Source: Bacteroidales bacterium (lineage in GTDB: Bacteria; Bacteroidota; Bacteroidia; Bacteroidales; JAADGE01). Taken from it: a stretch of DNA of 40,169 nucleotides. Below the pieces are notes generated by a model. That model did not search any database. It worked only from the letters and a program-made list of their open reading frames with translations, and was not told the origin of the DNA. Numbering within the stretch: the first letter of the stretch is position 1; every line of letters begins with the position of its first letter. The stretch covers positions 1 to 40,169 of the forward strand of contig JAKISF010000007.1 of assembly GCA_021648725.1 (NCBI GenBank). Reading direction: 5' to 3'. The position numbers were made by a program, and so were the translations under genes. Positions 7,786-15,300 of this stretch are shown one piece after another.

Positions 7786-8934
7786 CTAAAATTCAGAAAT
7801 AAAATCAAGATAATTGTCTCGATTGATTAATTTAAAAGTGTAATTTTGATAATACCTTTGCCATTGCGGCGGAATTTTCACTTTCTTTTTTGTGTATTTT
7901 ATTTCGTAAGCATCAAGTTTGCCGTCAATTTCTTCAATCCAATCTATTTCTTGTTGCGAATAGCTTCGCCAGAAATATGTATCTGCATATATTTTATTGT
8001 ATGACAAATATTTAACACGTTCCGAAATTATATAATTTTCCCACAGTTGCCCGATATCGTTTCGCAAATCAATATCGTTAAAATTATTTATTACGGCATT
8101 GCGAACTCCGTTATCGGCAAAATAATAACGCGACATTTTGCTTATTTCTTTACGCTTATTGTTGCTGTATGCTTTTATTTCAAAAATTACAAATACTTTT
8201 TTTAATAAATCAATGTATCGCTCTACGGTGTTTTTGCTGATGCCTATTTTTCCGGCAATTTCGTTCAACGAAACTTCGCCCCCCACTTGAAAAGATAATA
8301 ATTTCAGGATATTTAACAATTTATCTGAGTTTTTAATATTATCGAGTATTAAAATGTCTTTTAAAAGATATGAATTTATTAATTCGTAGAGATATTCTCT
8401 TTTTTCATCGTAACTATTGTAATGAAATATTTCGGGATAACTTCCGTACAGCAACCTTTCAGGCAATCGTTCGTGTGTTTCAAAATAATTTTCATATTCT
8501 GAAAGTTCGGCTTGTGCCATCGGGAAAATACGAATTGTTTTTTTTCTGCCTGTAAGCGGTTCGCCAAGTTTATTAGTCAAATCAAATGCCGATGAACCTG
8601 TTGCAATTATTTTCAGCTCCGGAATATTATCGTGCATTATTTTTAGAATATGCCCGATATTTTCAATGTTTTGAGCCTCATCTATTATGAAAATTTTGTT
8701 GTTGCCTATTATTTTTTTGTATTCGTCTATGGTTTTGTTTTGCAAGAGGCTTGTTGTTTTGTAATCATCGCCGTTAAGGAAAAGTGTGTTTTTTACTTTA
8801 TTTCTTAATTTTGTCAGGATATAGGTTTTTCCTGTTCGTCTTGCTCCAAGCAAAACAATTACTTTGTTTGTGTGCGGATTAACGGGTTTTATTAATTCGT
8901 TGAGTATTTTACGGTTGTAATCACTTCTCATCAT
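7786..8934 (-). CDS. DUF4143-type AAA ATPase, copy 2
   Basis: About 382 residues from the ATG at 8934; a TTG at 8952 is also in frame but lies inside repeat-like TTGTCAA sequence, so I prefer the ATG. Walker A is LLGARRTGKTY, Walker B IFIIDEAQNI, sensor 1 IIATGSSAFDL. A winged-helix-like part follows (LNEIAGKIGISKNTVERYIDLL), then the DUF4143 core and a PD-(D/E)XK-like end with EIDWI and YEIKY. The family is common and mobile in Bacteroidota; its biochemical role is not established. It sits between wbuY and the toxin-like pair, has its own upstream repeat array and divides the hisH/hisF partners. Confidence 0.8.
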   Translation of the reverse strand: MMRSDYNRKILNELIKPVNPHTNKVIVLLGARRTGKTYILTKLRNKVKNTLFLNGDDYKTTSLLQNKTIDEYKKIIGNNKIFIIDEAQNIENIGHILKIMHDNIPELKIIATGSSAFDLTNKLGEPLTGRKKTIRIFPMAQAELSEYENYFETHERLPERLLYGSYPEIFHYNSYDEKREYLYELINSYLLKDILILDNIKNSDKLLNILKLLSFQVGGEVSLNEIAGKIGISKNTVERYIDLLKKVFVIFEIKAYSNNKRKEISKMSRYYFADNGVRNAVINNFNDIDLRNDIGQLWENYIISERVKYLSYNKIYADTYFWRSYSQQEIDWIEEIDGKLDAYEIKYTKKKVKIPPQWQRYYQNYTFKLINRDNYLDFISEF

Positions 8935-8986
8935 CGAATGATTTATTGACAAATTTAATGCAAATTTTATTAATATAAAAATTAAT

Positions 8987-9080
8987 TCACATTAATTTTG
9001 TCAGGGTATTGACATAATTTATGTTAATTTTGTCAGTTGGTTGACATAATTTGCATTAATTTTGTCAACTGAGTTTATAA
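8987..9080. repeat. Tandem ~32-bp repeats with TGTCA-N6-TGACA dyads
   Basis: Two complete and one degenerate unit in direct repeat (about 8989-9020, 9021-9052 and 9053-9080). Each begins A-T-[T/G]-T-A-A-T-T-T-T-G-T-C-A; the first two contain the dyad TGTCA-N6-TGACA followed by TAATTT. A further partial copy (ATTGACAAATTTAATGC) lies at 8945-8961 next to the ATPase start. The array fills the gap between wbuY and the ATPase at 7786-8934. It could be an operator array for that ATPase or an iteron-like recombination site. No similar array was seen elsewhere in the window. Confidence 0.7.
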
Positions 9081-9091
9081 GAAGATCATTT

Positions 9092-9715
9092 TTAGAAAAA
9101 AAATTCGACAAAGTTTCGCAAAACTTGCATGCCGAATTTGTGACTTTTTTCCGGGTGAAATTGAACGCCGATAATATTTTCTTTTTTAAGACCTACGGTA
9201 AATTCATAGCCGTAATTTGTTGTTGCAATAATGTCTTTTTCGTTGTTTGCTTTAAGGTGATATGAATGCACAAAATAAAATCGCGGCGGAAGTTCGTGCA
9301 GGTTCTGAAAAAGTTTGCAATTTTCATTATAATTAATTTCGGCCCAGCCCATGTGCGGAATTTTATAATGTTCGGGAAGTTTAGATTTATCAAAAGCAAC
9401 AGTTTCTGCATCAAACCAACCGAGACCTTGTTTTTGCCCTTCGGTGCTGCCTTTTGTAAAGAGTTGCACGCCGAGACAAATTCCGAGAATCGGTGTTTTT
9501 TCTTCGAGAACTTTTTTATTCAGGACATCAATTAGTTTGCTGTTTTCGAGTTGCTGCATACCGTAATCGAACGAGCCTACTCCGGGAAGTATTAATTTTT
9601 CTGCATTTTGAATATCCTCAACTTTATCTGATATTATTGATTTTACGCCGATTTTTTTCAGCATATTTTGTATTGAGCGGACATTGCCGGCTTTATAATC
9701 TATTATTGTTAGCAT
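9092..9715 (-). CDS. wbuY: HisH-like glutamine amidotransferase WbuY
   Basis: 207 residues, a class I glutamine amidotransferase with the HisH opening MLTIIDYKAGN. The nucleophile elbow GICLGVQ places Cys at 80; the His/Glu of the triad are in VQFHPEKS (His187, Glu189). The oxyanion region LPGVGSFDYGM and HMGW near 122 also match HisH. With WbuZ and WbuX it would hydrolyse glutamine and channel ammonia for acetamidino formation. It is no longer next to wbuZ: an ATPase and a toxin-like pair lie between. A decayed copy of its own 5' end lies at 11213-11272, next to the sulfotransferase, suggesting rearrangement. Confidence 0.85.
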   Translation of the reverse strand: MLTIIDYKAGNVRSIQNMLKKIGVKSIISDKVEDIQNAEKLILPGVGSFDYGMQQLENSKLIDVLNKKVLEEKTPILGICLGVQLFTKGSTEGQKQGLGWFDAETVAFDKSKLPEHYKIPHMGWAEINYNENCKLFQNLHELPPRFYFVHSYHLKANNEKDIIATTNYGYEFTVGLKKENIIGVQFHPEKSHKFGMQVLRNFVEFFF

Positions 9716-9796
9716 TAAATATAAAGGTTAGTAAGATTTTATCATAAATTTGACATATTTTTCTGTTTGTTAAAAAACGTATTTTAATAAAAACCT

Positions 9797-9948
9797 TTAA
9801 AGAATAACGGTGCTCAATTTCGTTTTAAATTGAAGCCGGTCTAAATTAACAAGGTATATGTTGTAATTATCATTAATTTTTTGCAGATTTACAATTGCTG
9901 TTCTGTCTTTTAAAAAATTGCATTTATTATTTAAATATTTATCAGATA
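9797..9948 (-). other. Open-frame remnant of unknown origin
   Basis: Downstream of the ATPase at 9931-11100, in a shifted frame, about 50 open codons run to a TAA at 9797-9799 and have protein-like composition (FLKDRTAIVNLQKIND, then YLVNLDRLQFK). There is no start codon of its own and no recognised family. It may be the tail of a decayed gene, or an older C-terminus of the ATPase; the DNA around the junction repeats GATAAATAT twice. The rest of 9716-9930 shows nothing I can name. Confidence 0.3.
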
Positions 9949-11100
9949 TTTATCTAAAAAAATATCAAAGCCACAAACGGTAATATTTTCTTTTATTTTG
10001 TAATCTTCGTTTTGAGTCGGTATAATAATATAATTTTGAGTCGTTTTTAATGTTTCTGTACTACAGATAAAACCTTTTGAAATTTTTGGATTTTCCGTAA
10101 ATTTTATTTCAACGGAAGCAATCGGCTTAAGTCCTTTAACAAGCAGTAAATCAAGTTCTGCACCGGCGTGTGTTCTGTAAAAAAACAATTCTGTATCTTT
10201 ATTTTTTTGAATTTTTATTTGGTTAATAATATAATTTTCCCAAGAATTTCCCACAAGTTGATTGCCTAGTAGCTGCTCGTAATCAGATATTTGCAGCAAT
10301 CTGTGTAATAGTCCCGTATCTGAAATAAAAATTTTAGGGGTTTTAACAAGTCGTTTTTTTATGTTATAAAAATATGGTTGTAAACGATAAACGATATAAG
10401 AATTTTCGAGGAAATCAATATAATTTGCAACTGTTTTATTTGTTACTTTAAGAGAACTTGCAAGTGTATTGTAATTTATCAGATTCCCGGTTTGCCAAGC
10501 GAGCATTTGCCATAATCGTCTTACGGTAACGGGGTTTGCTTTCAATCCGAGCATAGGTAAATCTCGTTCTATATATGTTTTTATAAAATTATCTAACCAA
10601 ATTTTTGCCGTGTCATTATTTTCAGATAAATATGCAAGCGGAAAACCGCCGTAAAAATGATGTTTCTTTAAATCGTATTTATCAGAAATTTCGCCGAAAG
10701 AAAACGGGTCGAGTTTAATATATCCGATTCTTCCTGCAAGTGTTTCGGAGCTTTGCTTTATCAGTTCGGGACTTGCAGAACCGAGAATTATAAATTTGCA
10801 GTTTTTTTTATTTTCATCAACAATTGAACGTATTAAAGGGAATAATTCCGGTTTGCGTTGTATTTCGTCAATTATTATACATTTATTTTTATTTTGCTCG
10901 AAATAAAATTGTGCGTTTTCTAATTTGTTATAATCTGTTATTTTTTCCAGATCAAGATAAACATAAGAATCAATATTTTTTGCGGCATAATATTTTACGA
11001 AAGTTGTTTTTCCGCATTGCCGAGGTCCGAGTATTGCGATAACCGGAAAAATTTTGCAATAATTTTTAACTTCATCCTCTATACTCCTTTTAATCTTCAT
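9931..11100 (-). CDS. DUF4143-type AAA ATPase, copy 3
   Basis: 389 residues, complete. Walker A ILGPRQCGKTTF near 23-34, Walker B CIIIDEIQRKPELF near 74-87, sensor region ILGSASPELIKQSSETLAGR. The helical DUF4143 part includes YGGFPLAYL and LKVTNKTVANYIDFLENSYI; the C-terminal PD-(D/E)XK-like part has FYRTHAGAELDLLL and ASVEIKF. It belongs to a different subtype from copies 1, 2 and 4 (GPRQCGKTT rather than G-x-R-R-x-G-K). It lies between a decayed hisH 5' end and the intact hisH-like gene, as if it entered at the hisH start. Function is unknown; a host-conflict or stabilisation role is inferred. Confidence 0.8.
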   Translation of the reverse strand: MKIKRSIEDEVKNYCKIFPVIAILGPRQCGKTTFVKYYAAKNIDSYVYLDLEKITDYNKLENAQFYFEQNKNKCIIIDEIQRKPELFPLIRSIVDENKKNCKFIILGSASPELIKQSSETLAGRIGYIKLDPFSFGEISDKYDLKKHHFYGGFPLAYLSENNDTAKIWLDNFIKTYIERDLPMLGLKANPVTVRRLWQMLAWQTGNLINYNTLASSLKVTNKTVANYIDFLENSYIVYRLQPYFYNIKKRLVKTPKIFISDTGLLHRLLQISDYEQLLGNQLVGNSWENYIINQIKIQKNKDTELFFYRTHAGAELDLLLVKGLKPIASVEIKFTENPKISKGFICSTETLKTTQNYIIIPTQNEDYKIKENITVCGFDIFLDKYLINI

Positions 11101-11212
11101 AGATATTTTAGAATTTCAATTCAACATTTCCGCATAAAGGTAGTGATAAGTTTTGAAAACGCAATTTTAATTTAAAACCAAAAAAGATGCTGTGAAAAAG
11201 TTTTTGTTAAAT

Positions 11213-11272
11213 CTTCAGATGTTTTGTATTGAACGGATATTGCCGGCTTTTGTAGTTGGTTATTGTTAGCAT
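11213..11272 (-). pseudogene. Decayed copy of the hisH-like (wbuY) 5' end
   Basis: From an ATG at 11270-11272 the minus strand reads ATGCTAACAATAA, then AAAGCCGGCAAT-like and TCCG-TCAATACAAAA-like sequence. It matches the first ~55 bases of the intact wbuY (from 9715) at roughly four of five positions, with one extra base that breaks the frame after about 7 codons. It begins 2 bases after the sulfotransferase stop, typical operon spacing, so this is probably the original position of hisH. The similarity ends near 11213, where the upstream region of the ATPase starts. Confidence 0.75.
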
Positions 11273-11274
11273 GA

Positions 11275-12102
11275 TTAAAGATTCCATTGCGAAAAACCTT
11301 TTTTGGTTAATTTTTTGAATTTATCAATATCCGGTTTTAGAATTTCTTTTAATTCAGATATTTTTTTTTCAGACAATACAGGTTTCTTTATCTGATATTT
11401 CAAAAATATTTTAGAAAAAGTTCTTCCTGTATTTTTTGCTAATTTTGATGAGATTTTATTCAAAACCCTATAAGGGATACTGAATTTTACAATATGTGGA
11501 ATGCTTTTATCTTCTGCAGTATTGCTTTTAAAATTAAAAACAGTGTCGTCTGTAAGTTTTTTTATGTTTAAAAAGTCAAATATTTTATTCAATTCTGATA
11601 ATCTGTTTTCTTGTAGGTCTTCTAACGAAAGAAAATGAATTTGTTTTAAATCGAAATATTTCAAAACTTCAGATATTTGGAAATAATACATACTTGTTTT
11701 AATAAAATGATCAACACTTCTGCTGTATTTTATATCTTTCCAAGGGTCACAATGATATGCTTCTAATATGTGAGACTTGTATCTTTCTATAGGATTCCTT
11801 ACAATGTAAATCATTTTTACATCCGGAATAGTTTTAGACAAACGTTCCAAAACATTTGCCGAATCTAAATGATGACATTTTGTATAACCTTGCGGCGAAG
11901 TTCCTATTACTTGCTTGTCTGTCTTAAAATGGTTCTTATACCAGTCTAATGATTTTTTGTTATAAACAGCATCGGAAAAATAATGAATTTCCTTAGGTTC
12001 GGACATACGAATATCTGGGTGTTTAGCTAAATAGTTGTGCAAACTGGTTGTGCCACACTTCATTGCACCAATTATCATAAGGTTAGGAAATTTCGGCTTC
12101 AT
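11275..12102 (-). CDS. PAPS-dependent sulfotransferase
   Basis: 275 residues of the P-loop sulfotransferase superfamily. The 5'-phosphosulfate loop is IGAMKCGTTSLHNYL near residues 11-25 and the 3'-phosphate-binding motif IVRNPIERYKSH lies near 100-111; GTSPQGYTK lies between. It would move sulfate from PAPS to a hydroxyl or amino group of the glycan. Its cofactor could come from the APS kinase at 23415-24017 in the same gene set. The start overlaps the acyltransferase gene by 20 bases. A tail of ~100 basic residues ends the protein. The acceptor sugar is unknown. Confidence 0.85.
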   Translation of the reverse strand: MKPKFPNLMIIGAMKCGTTSLHNYLAKHPDIRMSEPKEIHYFSDAVYNKKSLDWYKNHFKTDKQVIGTSPQGYTKCHHLDSANVLERLSKTIPDVKMIYIVRNPIERYKSHILEAYHCDPWKDIKYSRSVDHFIKTSMYYFQISEVLKYFDLKQIHFLSLEDLQENRLSELNKIFDFLNIKKLTDDTVFNFKSNTAEDKSIPHIVKFSIPYRVLNKISSKLAKNTGRTFSKIFLKYQIKKPVLSEKKISELKEILKPDIDKFKKLTKKGFSQWNL

Positions 12103-12763
12103 TTATATTGTTTAAAATTGTTTTTTTTAATTTTAAAAATTGTTTTTCTTTTAAATATCCATAATAACGATTTTTAACTTTATACTCAACAAACATTGAT
12201 TTTTCAAGAGATTTAATTTTTACAGCAGGGTTTCCGACTATTACACAATAGCCTTCAGGAAAAGATTTTGTTACGACAGAACCGGCACCGACAACTGTAT
12301 GATCTCCTAAAACAGTACCGGGTAAAATTTTAGCTCCGCCACCAATCCAACAGTATTTACCTATAACAACCTTTTTCCTAATATGTTTTCTTGTGTCATG
12401 CAAATCGTGGTTTGCACTGACAATGTGGGTGTTAGGAGCTATTTGTGTGTAATCTCCTATAATAATACCTCCCCCCCCTTGAATGTAACACCCCCTCATT
12501 AGTCCGGGACAAGTATCAACACCAATAATTATTCTTTTGGCTCCGTTTACCTTGCTTGTATAATGGACAGGCCAATATACATCCTTATTGTTTCCAATAT
12601 TTAATACTTTTTGGATAAACCACAGATTAAAATTTACACGGTTTTGATAATCCTTTGTTTTTCTAATAAATCCAAAATAAGGAAGCTTTGTTATAACAAC
12701 AACAGGCAACCGAAAAGGCTTTTTTAAAAAGTATTTAATTTTTTCTAGTACTCCCATTTGCAA
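12083..12763 (-). CDS. Left-handed beta-helix (hexapeptide) acyltransferase
   Basis: 226 residues. Hexapeptide repeats run from about residue 75 to 185 (GGIIIGDYTQIAPNTHIVSA, then VVIGKYCWIGGGAKILPGTV, LGDHTVVGAGSVVTKSF) and end with the typical IVGNPAVKI. The catalytic-type His is in ANHDLHD near residue 116. The fold and motifs match WbbJ/WcaF-like O-acetyltransferases of polysaccharide loci, which use acetyl-CoA in the cytoplasm. It overlaps both neighbours (29 bases with the flippase gene and 20 with the sulfotransferase), so it is firmly in the operon. The acceptor is unknown. Confidence 0.8.
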   Translation of the reverse strand: MQMGVLEKIKYFLKKPFRLPVVVITKLPYFGFIRKTKDYQNRVNFNLWFIQKVLNIGNNKDVYWPVHYTSKVNGAKRIIIGVDTCPGLMRGCYIQGGGGIIIGDYTQIAPNTHIVSANHDLHDTRKHIRKKVVIGKYCWIGGGAKILPGTVLGDHTVVGAGSVVTKSFPEGYCVIVGNPAVKIKSLEKSMFVEYKVKNRYYGYLKEKQFLKLKKTILNNINEAEIS

Positions 12764-14027
12764 ACTGATAAGAACGTATTAAGTAAATAATGTAAATTAA
12801 AGAATATGAAACAGAAAAGCCAATAAACATTGCAGGAAAAGAACTAAATACAATATACCCCAGAATCATACTTCCTCCCGTAAATATAAGAATAAAAATG
12901 TGCATAATAAGGTCTTCTTTTTGATGTCCCGCAATAATATACATATAAGATAAAGGGCTTACTGTAAAGCGAAAGAAGAACATTAAGCTTAAAATTCTTG
13001 AAAATTCTCCTGCTTCAGTCCAATTGTTTCCAAAAACAAAAGTAAATATTTCAGGTCCCCAAATAAAAATAACAGAAAAAGGCAAAATAGACATTAATAA
13101 TAGCAGTTTAAGCGTTTTAGAAAAAATGGCTTTTGCATTTCCGAGTTTTTGATAATCATCACTTGCTTGTTGACGAAAAACTTCGGTTATTGATTGTGAA
13201 AGAAATGAAGAAGGTAAGCCTAACATTCTTCGACTGTAATTAAAACTGCCGACAACCGATAAATTTGCTAATCGAGAAAGAATAAATACAGGCAATTGAT
13301 TTGTTAAAGTGCCTAGAAATCCAGTAGGAGCAGAAAAAAGAGGAAATTTCTTATGCTTTTTTAAAGTTTTTTTAAAAATGCTGTAATTAAAATTGTGTGT
13401 TTGTGTTTTGTATGAAAAATATAATTTCGCTAAAACCCCGGTTCCGATAATGTTTCCCAGAACTAAAGAATAAATTAAACCCTTATGATAACCCAGCAGA
13501 CCAAATGTAAGCGACATAGAGACAACGGAAACTGCAATAATAATCCGAACCATCGACATTTTTTTATATTGCTTTGTTTTATTTAAAGAAGACATAAATA
13601 GTGTTGAAAATCCGGCCAAAATGATTTGAACAGGAGCCAAGTATAAAAGGTATTTTAATCCGGGACTTTTAAAAAATGTAATAATAAAATCGTTTAAGAA
13701 AAAAACTAAAATTAATACTAGAAAAGCAACAAAAAGGTTAATTCTCATTGCCGAAGAAATGATTTGCATTCTTTCTTCATCAGATTCCGAAATAATTACC
13801 GCTTGGCTTAATTGCAGAACAGCAAGAATCCCTGTTAAGGAGGTAATACTCATAAAAACTCCAAGTAAACCGTAGTCTTCAGGCAGGTATATACGAGACA
13901 GAATAGGAGCCATTAACAATGGAATAAATAGGGCAATGATGGTTCCTGATGCAAGTGTCGCAATGTTTTTTAAATAGACCGATTTTTTGAGGCGTAAAAA
14001 GATTGTATTTAATTTGTTTTTTAACAT
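12735..14027 (-). CDS. Wzx-type polysaccharide flippase
   Basis: 430 residues of the MOP/polysaccharide-synthesis transporter superfamily. About twelve hydrophobic helices are visible, beginning with KNIATLASGTIIALFIPLLM; the loop LSRIYLPEDYGLLGVF after helix 1 is characteristic of Wzx/RfbX proteins. It would flip lipid-linked repeat units across the inner membrane. No Wzy polymerase was found in the window. Its 3' end overlaps the acyltransferase gene by 29 bases. Immediately upstream lies a 380-base scar with the neuA stub. The gene symbol is withheld because Wzx sequences are too variable to assign individually. Confidence 0.85.
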   Translation of the reverse strand: MLKNKLNTIFLRLKKSVYLKNIATLASGTIIALFIPLLMAPILSRIYLPEDYGLLGVFMSITSLTGILAVLQLSQAVIISESDEERMQIISSAMRINLFVAFLVLILVFFLNDFIITFFKSPGLKYLLYLAPVQIILAGFSTLFMSSLNKTKQYKKMSMVRIIIAVSVVSMSLTFGLLGYHKGLIYSLVLGNIIGTGVLAKLYFSYKTQTHNFNYSIFKKTLKKHKKFPLFSAPTGFLGTLTNQLPVFILSRLANLSVVGSFNYSRRMLGLPSSFLSQSITEVFRQQASDDYQKLGNAKAIFSKTLKLLLLMSILPFSVIFIWGPEIFTFVFGNNWTEAGEFSRILSLMFFFRFTVSPLSYMYIIAGHQKEDLIMHIFILIFTGGSMILGYIVFSSFPAMFIGFSVSYSLIYIIYLIRSYQFANGSTRKN

Positions 14028-14360
14028 TTAGCTTTTAGCTTTGATTTGATTTAGCCGGCAAACCGATTGCTTCGACAAGCTCAGCAACCGTTTATGCATG
14101 GACAAGCTCAGCAAATAGATTATTAAAGCCGTAAAGTTAAAATTATCTTTATAACTATTAAAAAAAGATGCTTGTGTTGTTCTCGGTTTTATTTTATCTG
14201 CTCCTGATGTCCTGTTTTTTCTGTTCCTGTTCGTTTTATTTTGTTCTTTTAGAGACATTCAAAACTACAGCCATTTCTGTTGTTGAATTTTTTTTATTGG
14301 TTAATTATTGTGAAAATTTCTCTTAAAGACTTTCTGAAAAACCAGTGATTTATTTTTCTG
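14028..14360. other. Non-coding scar between the flippase gene and the neuA stub
   Basis: About 330 bases without a convincing gene. It contains two copies of GACAAGCTCAGCAA 27 bases apart (14074-14087 and 14101-14114), similar to the REP-like CTTCGACAAGCTCAG sequence found scattered in many bacterial genomes. A short open frame (14028-14258) spans it, but its composition is low-complexity and I do not accept it as a gene. The region probably replaced the body of neuA. Confidence 0.55.
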
Positions 14361-14411
14361 TTTTCCCGGCAGTCCTTTTGAACCGCCTCTTGCCGGTATT
14401 ATTGCTGTCAT
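14361..14411 (-). pseudogene. neuA: N-terminal stub of NeuA (CMP-nonulosonate cytidylyltransferase)
   Basis: The ATG at 14409-14411 opens MTAIIPARGGSKGLPGK, the nucleotide-binding signature at the very N-terminus of NeuA/CMP-sialate synthetases. After codon 17 the similarity stops and no continuation is visible in any frame before the flippase gene. NeuA activates the nonulosonic acid made by NeuB, so this is the missing step of the local pathway. The ATG overlaps the stop of the AbiEii gene (TAATG), a spacing expected of an operon gene. A deletion of nearly the whole gene is the simplest explanation. Confidence 0.82.
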
Positions 14412-15040
14412 TATAAGATACTATTTTTTTGTATGTAATTCTCAACAGAGGATATAATCGTTTTTTTTATATTACCCCAACTCTCCGGTTTAAACATTTC
14501 CGGTGTTTCATTCGTTTCGGCATCTTCAAAATACAATAAACTTTTAAGAACAAGGAATTCTGAGCCGTCAGGATATTTTTCTTTATAAAAATTTAAAATT
14601 TCTGCCAGTTTATATTCTTTTAGTAAAAAAAACAAATCAATAAAGTCTTTTTTTGTTCCTCGCCCGGTTATTGCGGCAAGTTTCATTGCAGATATTTCTT
14701 TTTTACTTGCCAAGATTAATTCATTACTTATAATCTTATTATCAATCCAGTTATAATGATAATTTACGATGTCAACTTTGATTTTATCGATTATATAAAT
14801 ATTTATATTGTCAGATTTTTTTAATATTGTAACATCTCCGACTTTGTCTAATATTTTTGCTATTGTTAAACTATCAACTTTGATTTTACCAAATAAATCA
14901 ATATCAACAGATTTTCTGTGTCCTATTTGCAGAGCAAGCGAAGTGCCGCCGGCAAGACGTAAATCAGAAAATTCAGGAACTTGCAATAATCTCTTTAAAA
15001 GTCCCAGTGTTTTGGTGTCAATTGTTTCATAGTGTAGCAT
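14411..15040 (-). CDS. AbiEii-type nucleotidyltransferase (toxin-like), pair 2
   Basis: 209 residues with the AbiEii nucleotidyltransferase motif LAGGTSLALQIGHRKSVDIDLF near residues 29-50 and the second family block AMKLAAITGRGTKKDFIDLFFLL near 131-153. It is clearly related to pair 1 (6826-7452) but distinct in sequence, so the two are not a recent duplication. The start overlaps its DUF6922-like partner by 46 bases; the stop overlaps the neuA stub start (TAATG). A toxic nucleotidyltransferase role is inferred from AbiE systems. Confidence 0.8.
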   Translation of the reverse strand: MLHYETIDTKTLGLLKRLLQVPEFSDLRLAGGTSLALQIGHRKSVDIDLFGKIKVDSLTIAKILDKVGDVTILKKSDNINIYIIDKIKVDIVNYHYNWIDNKIISNELILASKKEISAMKLAAITGRGTKKDFIDLFFLLKEYKLAEILNFYKEKYPDGSEFLVLKSLLYFEDAETNETPEMFKPESWGNIKKTIISSVENYIQKNSIL

Positions 15041-15300
15041 AAGAAATCCTCTTTTGGTATTTTTGACAGAATTGAAATAAAGGAAATTGATTTTTTGTCA
15101 AGGTTTCGCAATTTTGTTGATATTTTAGCAATGTTTTTTATTCCGTAATAATTATAAATAATATTCCAATCGTTTATTAAACCATAATCTAATGTTCTTT
15201 CGACAATAAATTGTTTGTTTTTTTCAAAATCAAGTTTATTTCTATCCACATCCCAAAATAGGTGCTCTGAAAAACTTTCTATTTTTATTGTTTTTTGCAT
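14995..15300 (-). CDS. DUF6922-like small protein, candidate antitoxin, pair 2
   Basis: 101 residues from the ATG at 15300 (MQKTIKIESFSEHLFWDVDR). The ATG overlaps the neuB stop as TAATG, which decides this start over one six codons upstream. LFWDVDRNKLDFEKN, followed by a helical region with LDYGLINDW and YYGIKNIAKIS, matches the DUF6922 pattern (FWD...L...Y-G). It overlaps the AbiEii gene by 46 bases, so the two are translationally coupled. It probably serves as the antitoxin; no classical AbiEi is present. Confidence 0.7.
   Translation of the reverse strand: MQKTIKIESFSEHLFWDVDRNKLDFEKNKQFIVERTLDYGLINDWNIIYNYYGIKNIAKISTKLRNLDKKSISFISILSKIPKEDFLCYTMKQLTPKHWDF

Noticed and set aside
8935-8952. 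TTG start for ATPase copy 2
   Set aside because: The TTG lies in TTGTCAA repeat-like sequence, and two adjacent ATG codons follow six codons later.
8993-9064. Plus-strand promoters formed by TAATTTTG in the 32-bp repeats
   Set aside because: They match the -7 consensus, but no plus-strand gene follows; they would only give antisense RNA to wbuY, for which there is no support.
8987-9080. A CRISPR array
   Set aside because: The units are contiguous tandem repeats with no unique spacers, and no cas genes are present.
6050-9715. hisF and hisH as histidine-biosynthesis genes
   Set aside because: No other his genes are present, catalytic Asp11 of HisF is Leu, and the amidotransferase wbuX is adjacent; the glycan amidation set fits better.
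14028-14258. A 76-residue open frame upstream of the flippase gene
   Set aside because: Its composition is low-complexity (K/N/R/T-rich), it spans the REP-like repeat pair, and it resembles no family; the DNA looks like a scar.
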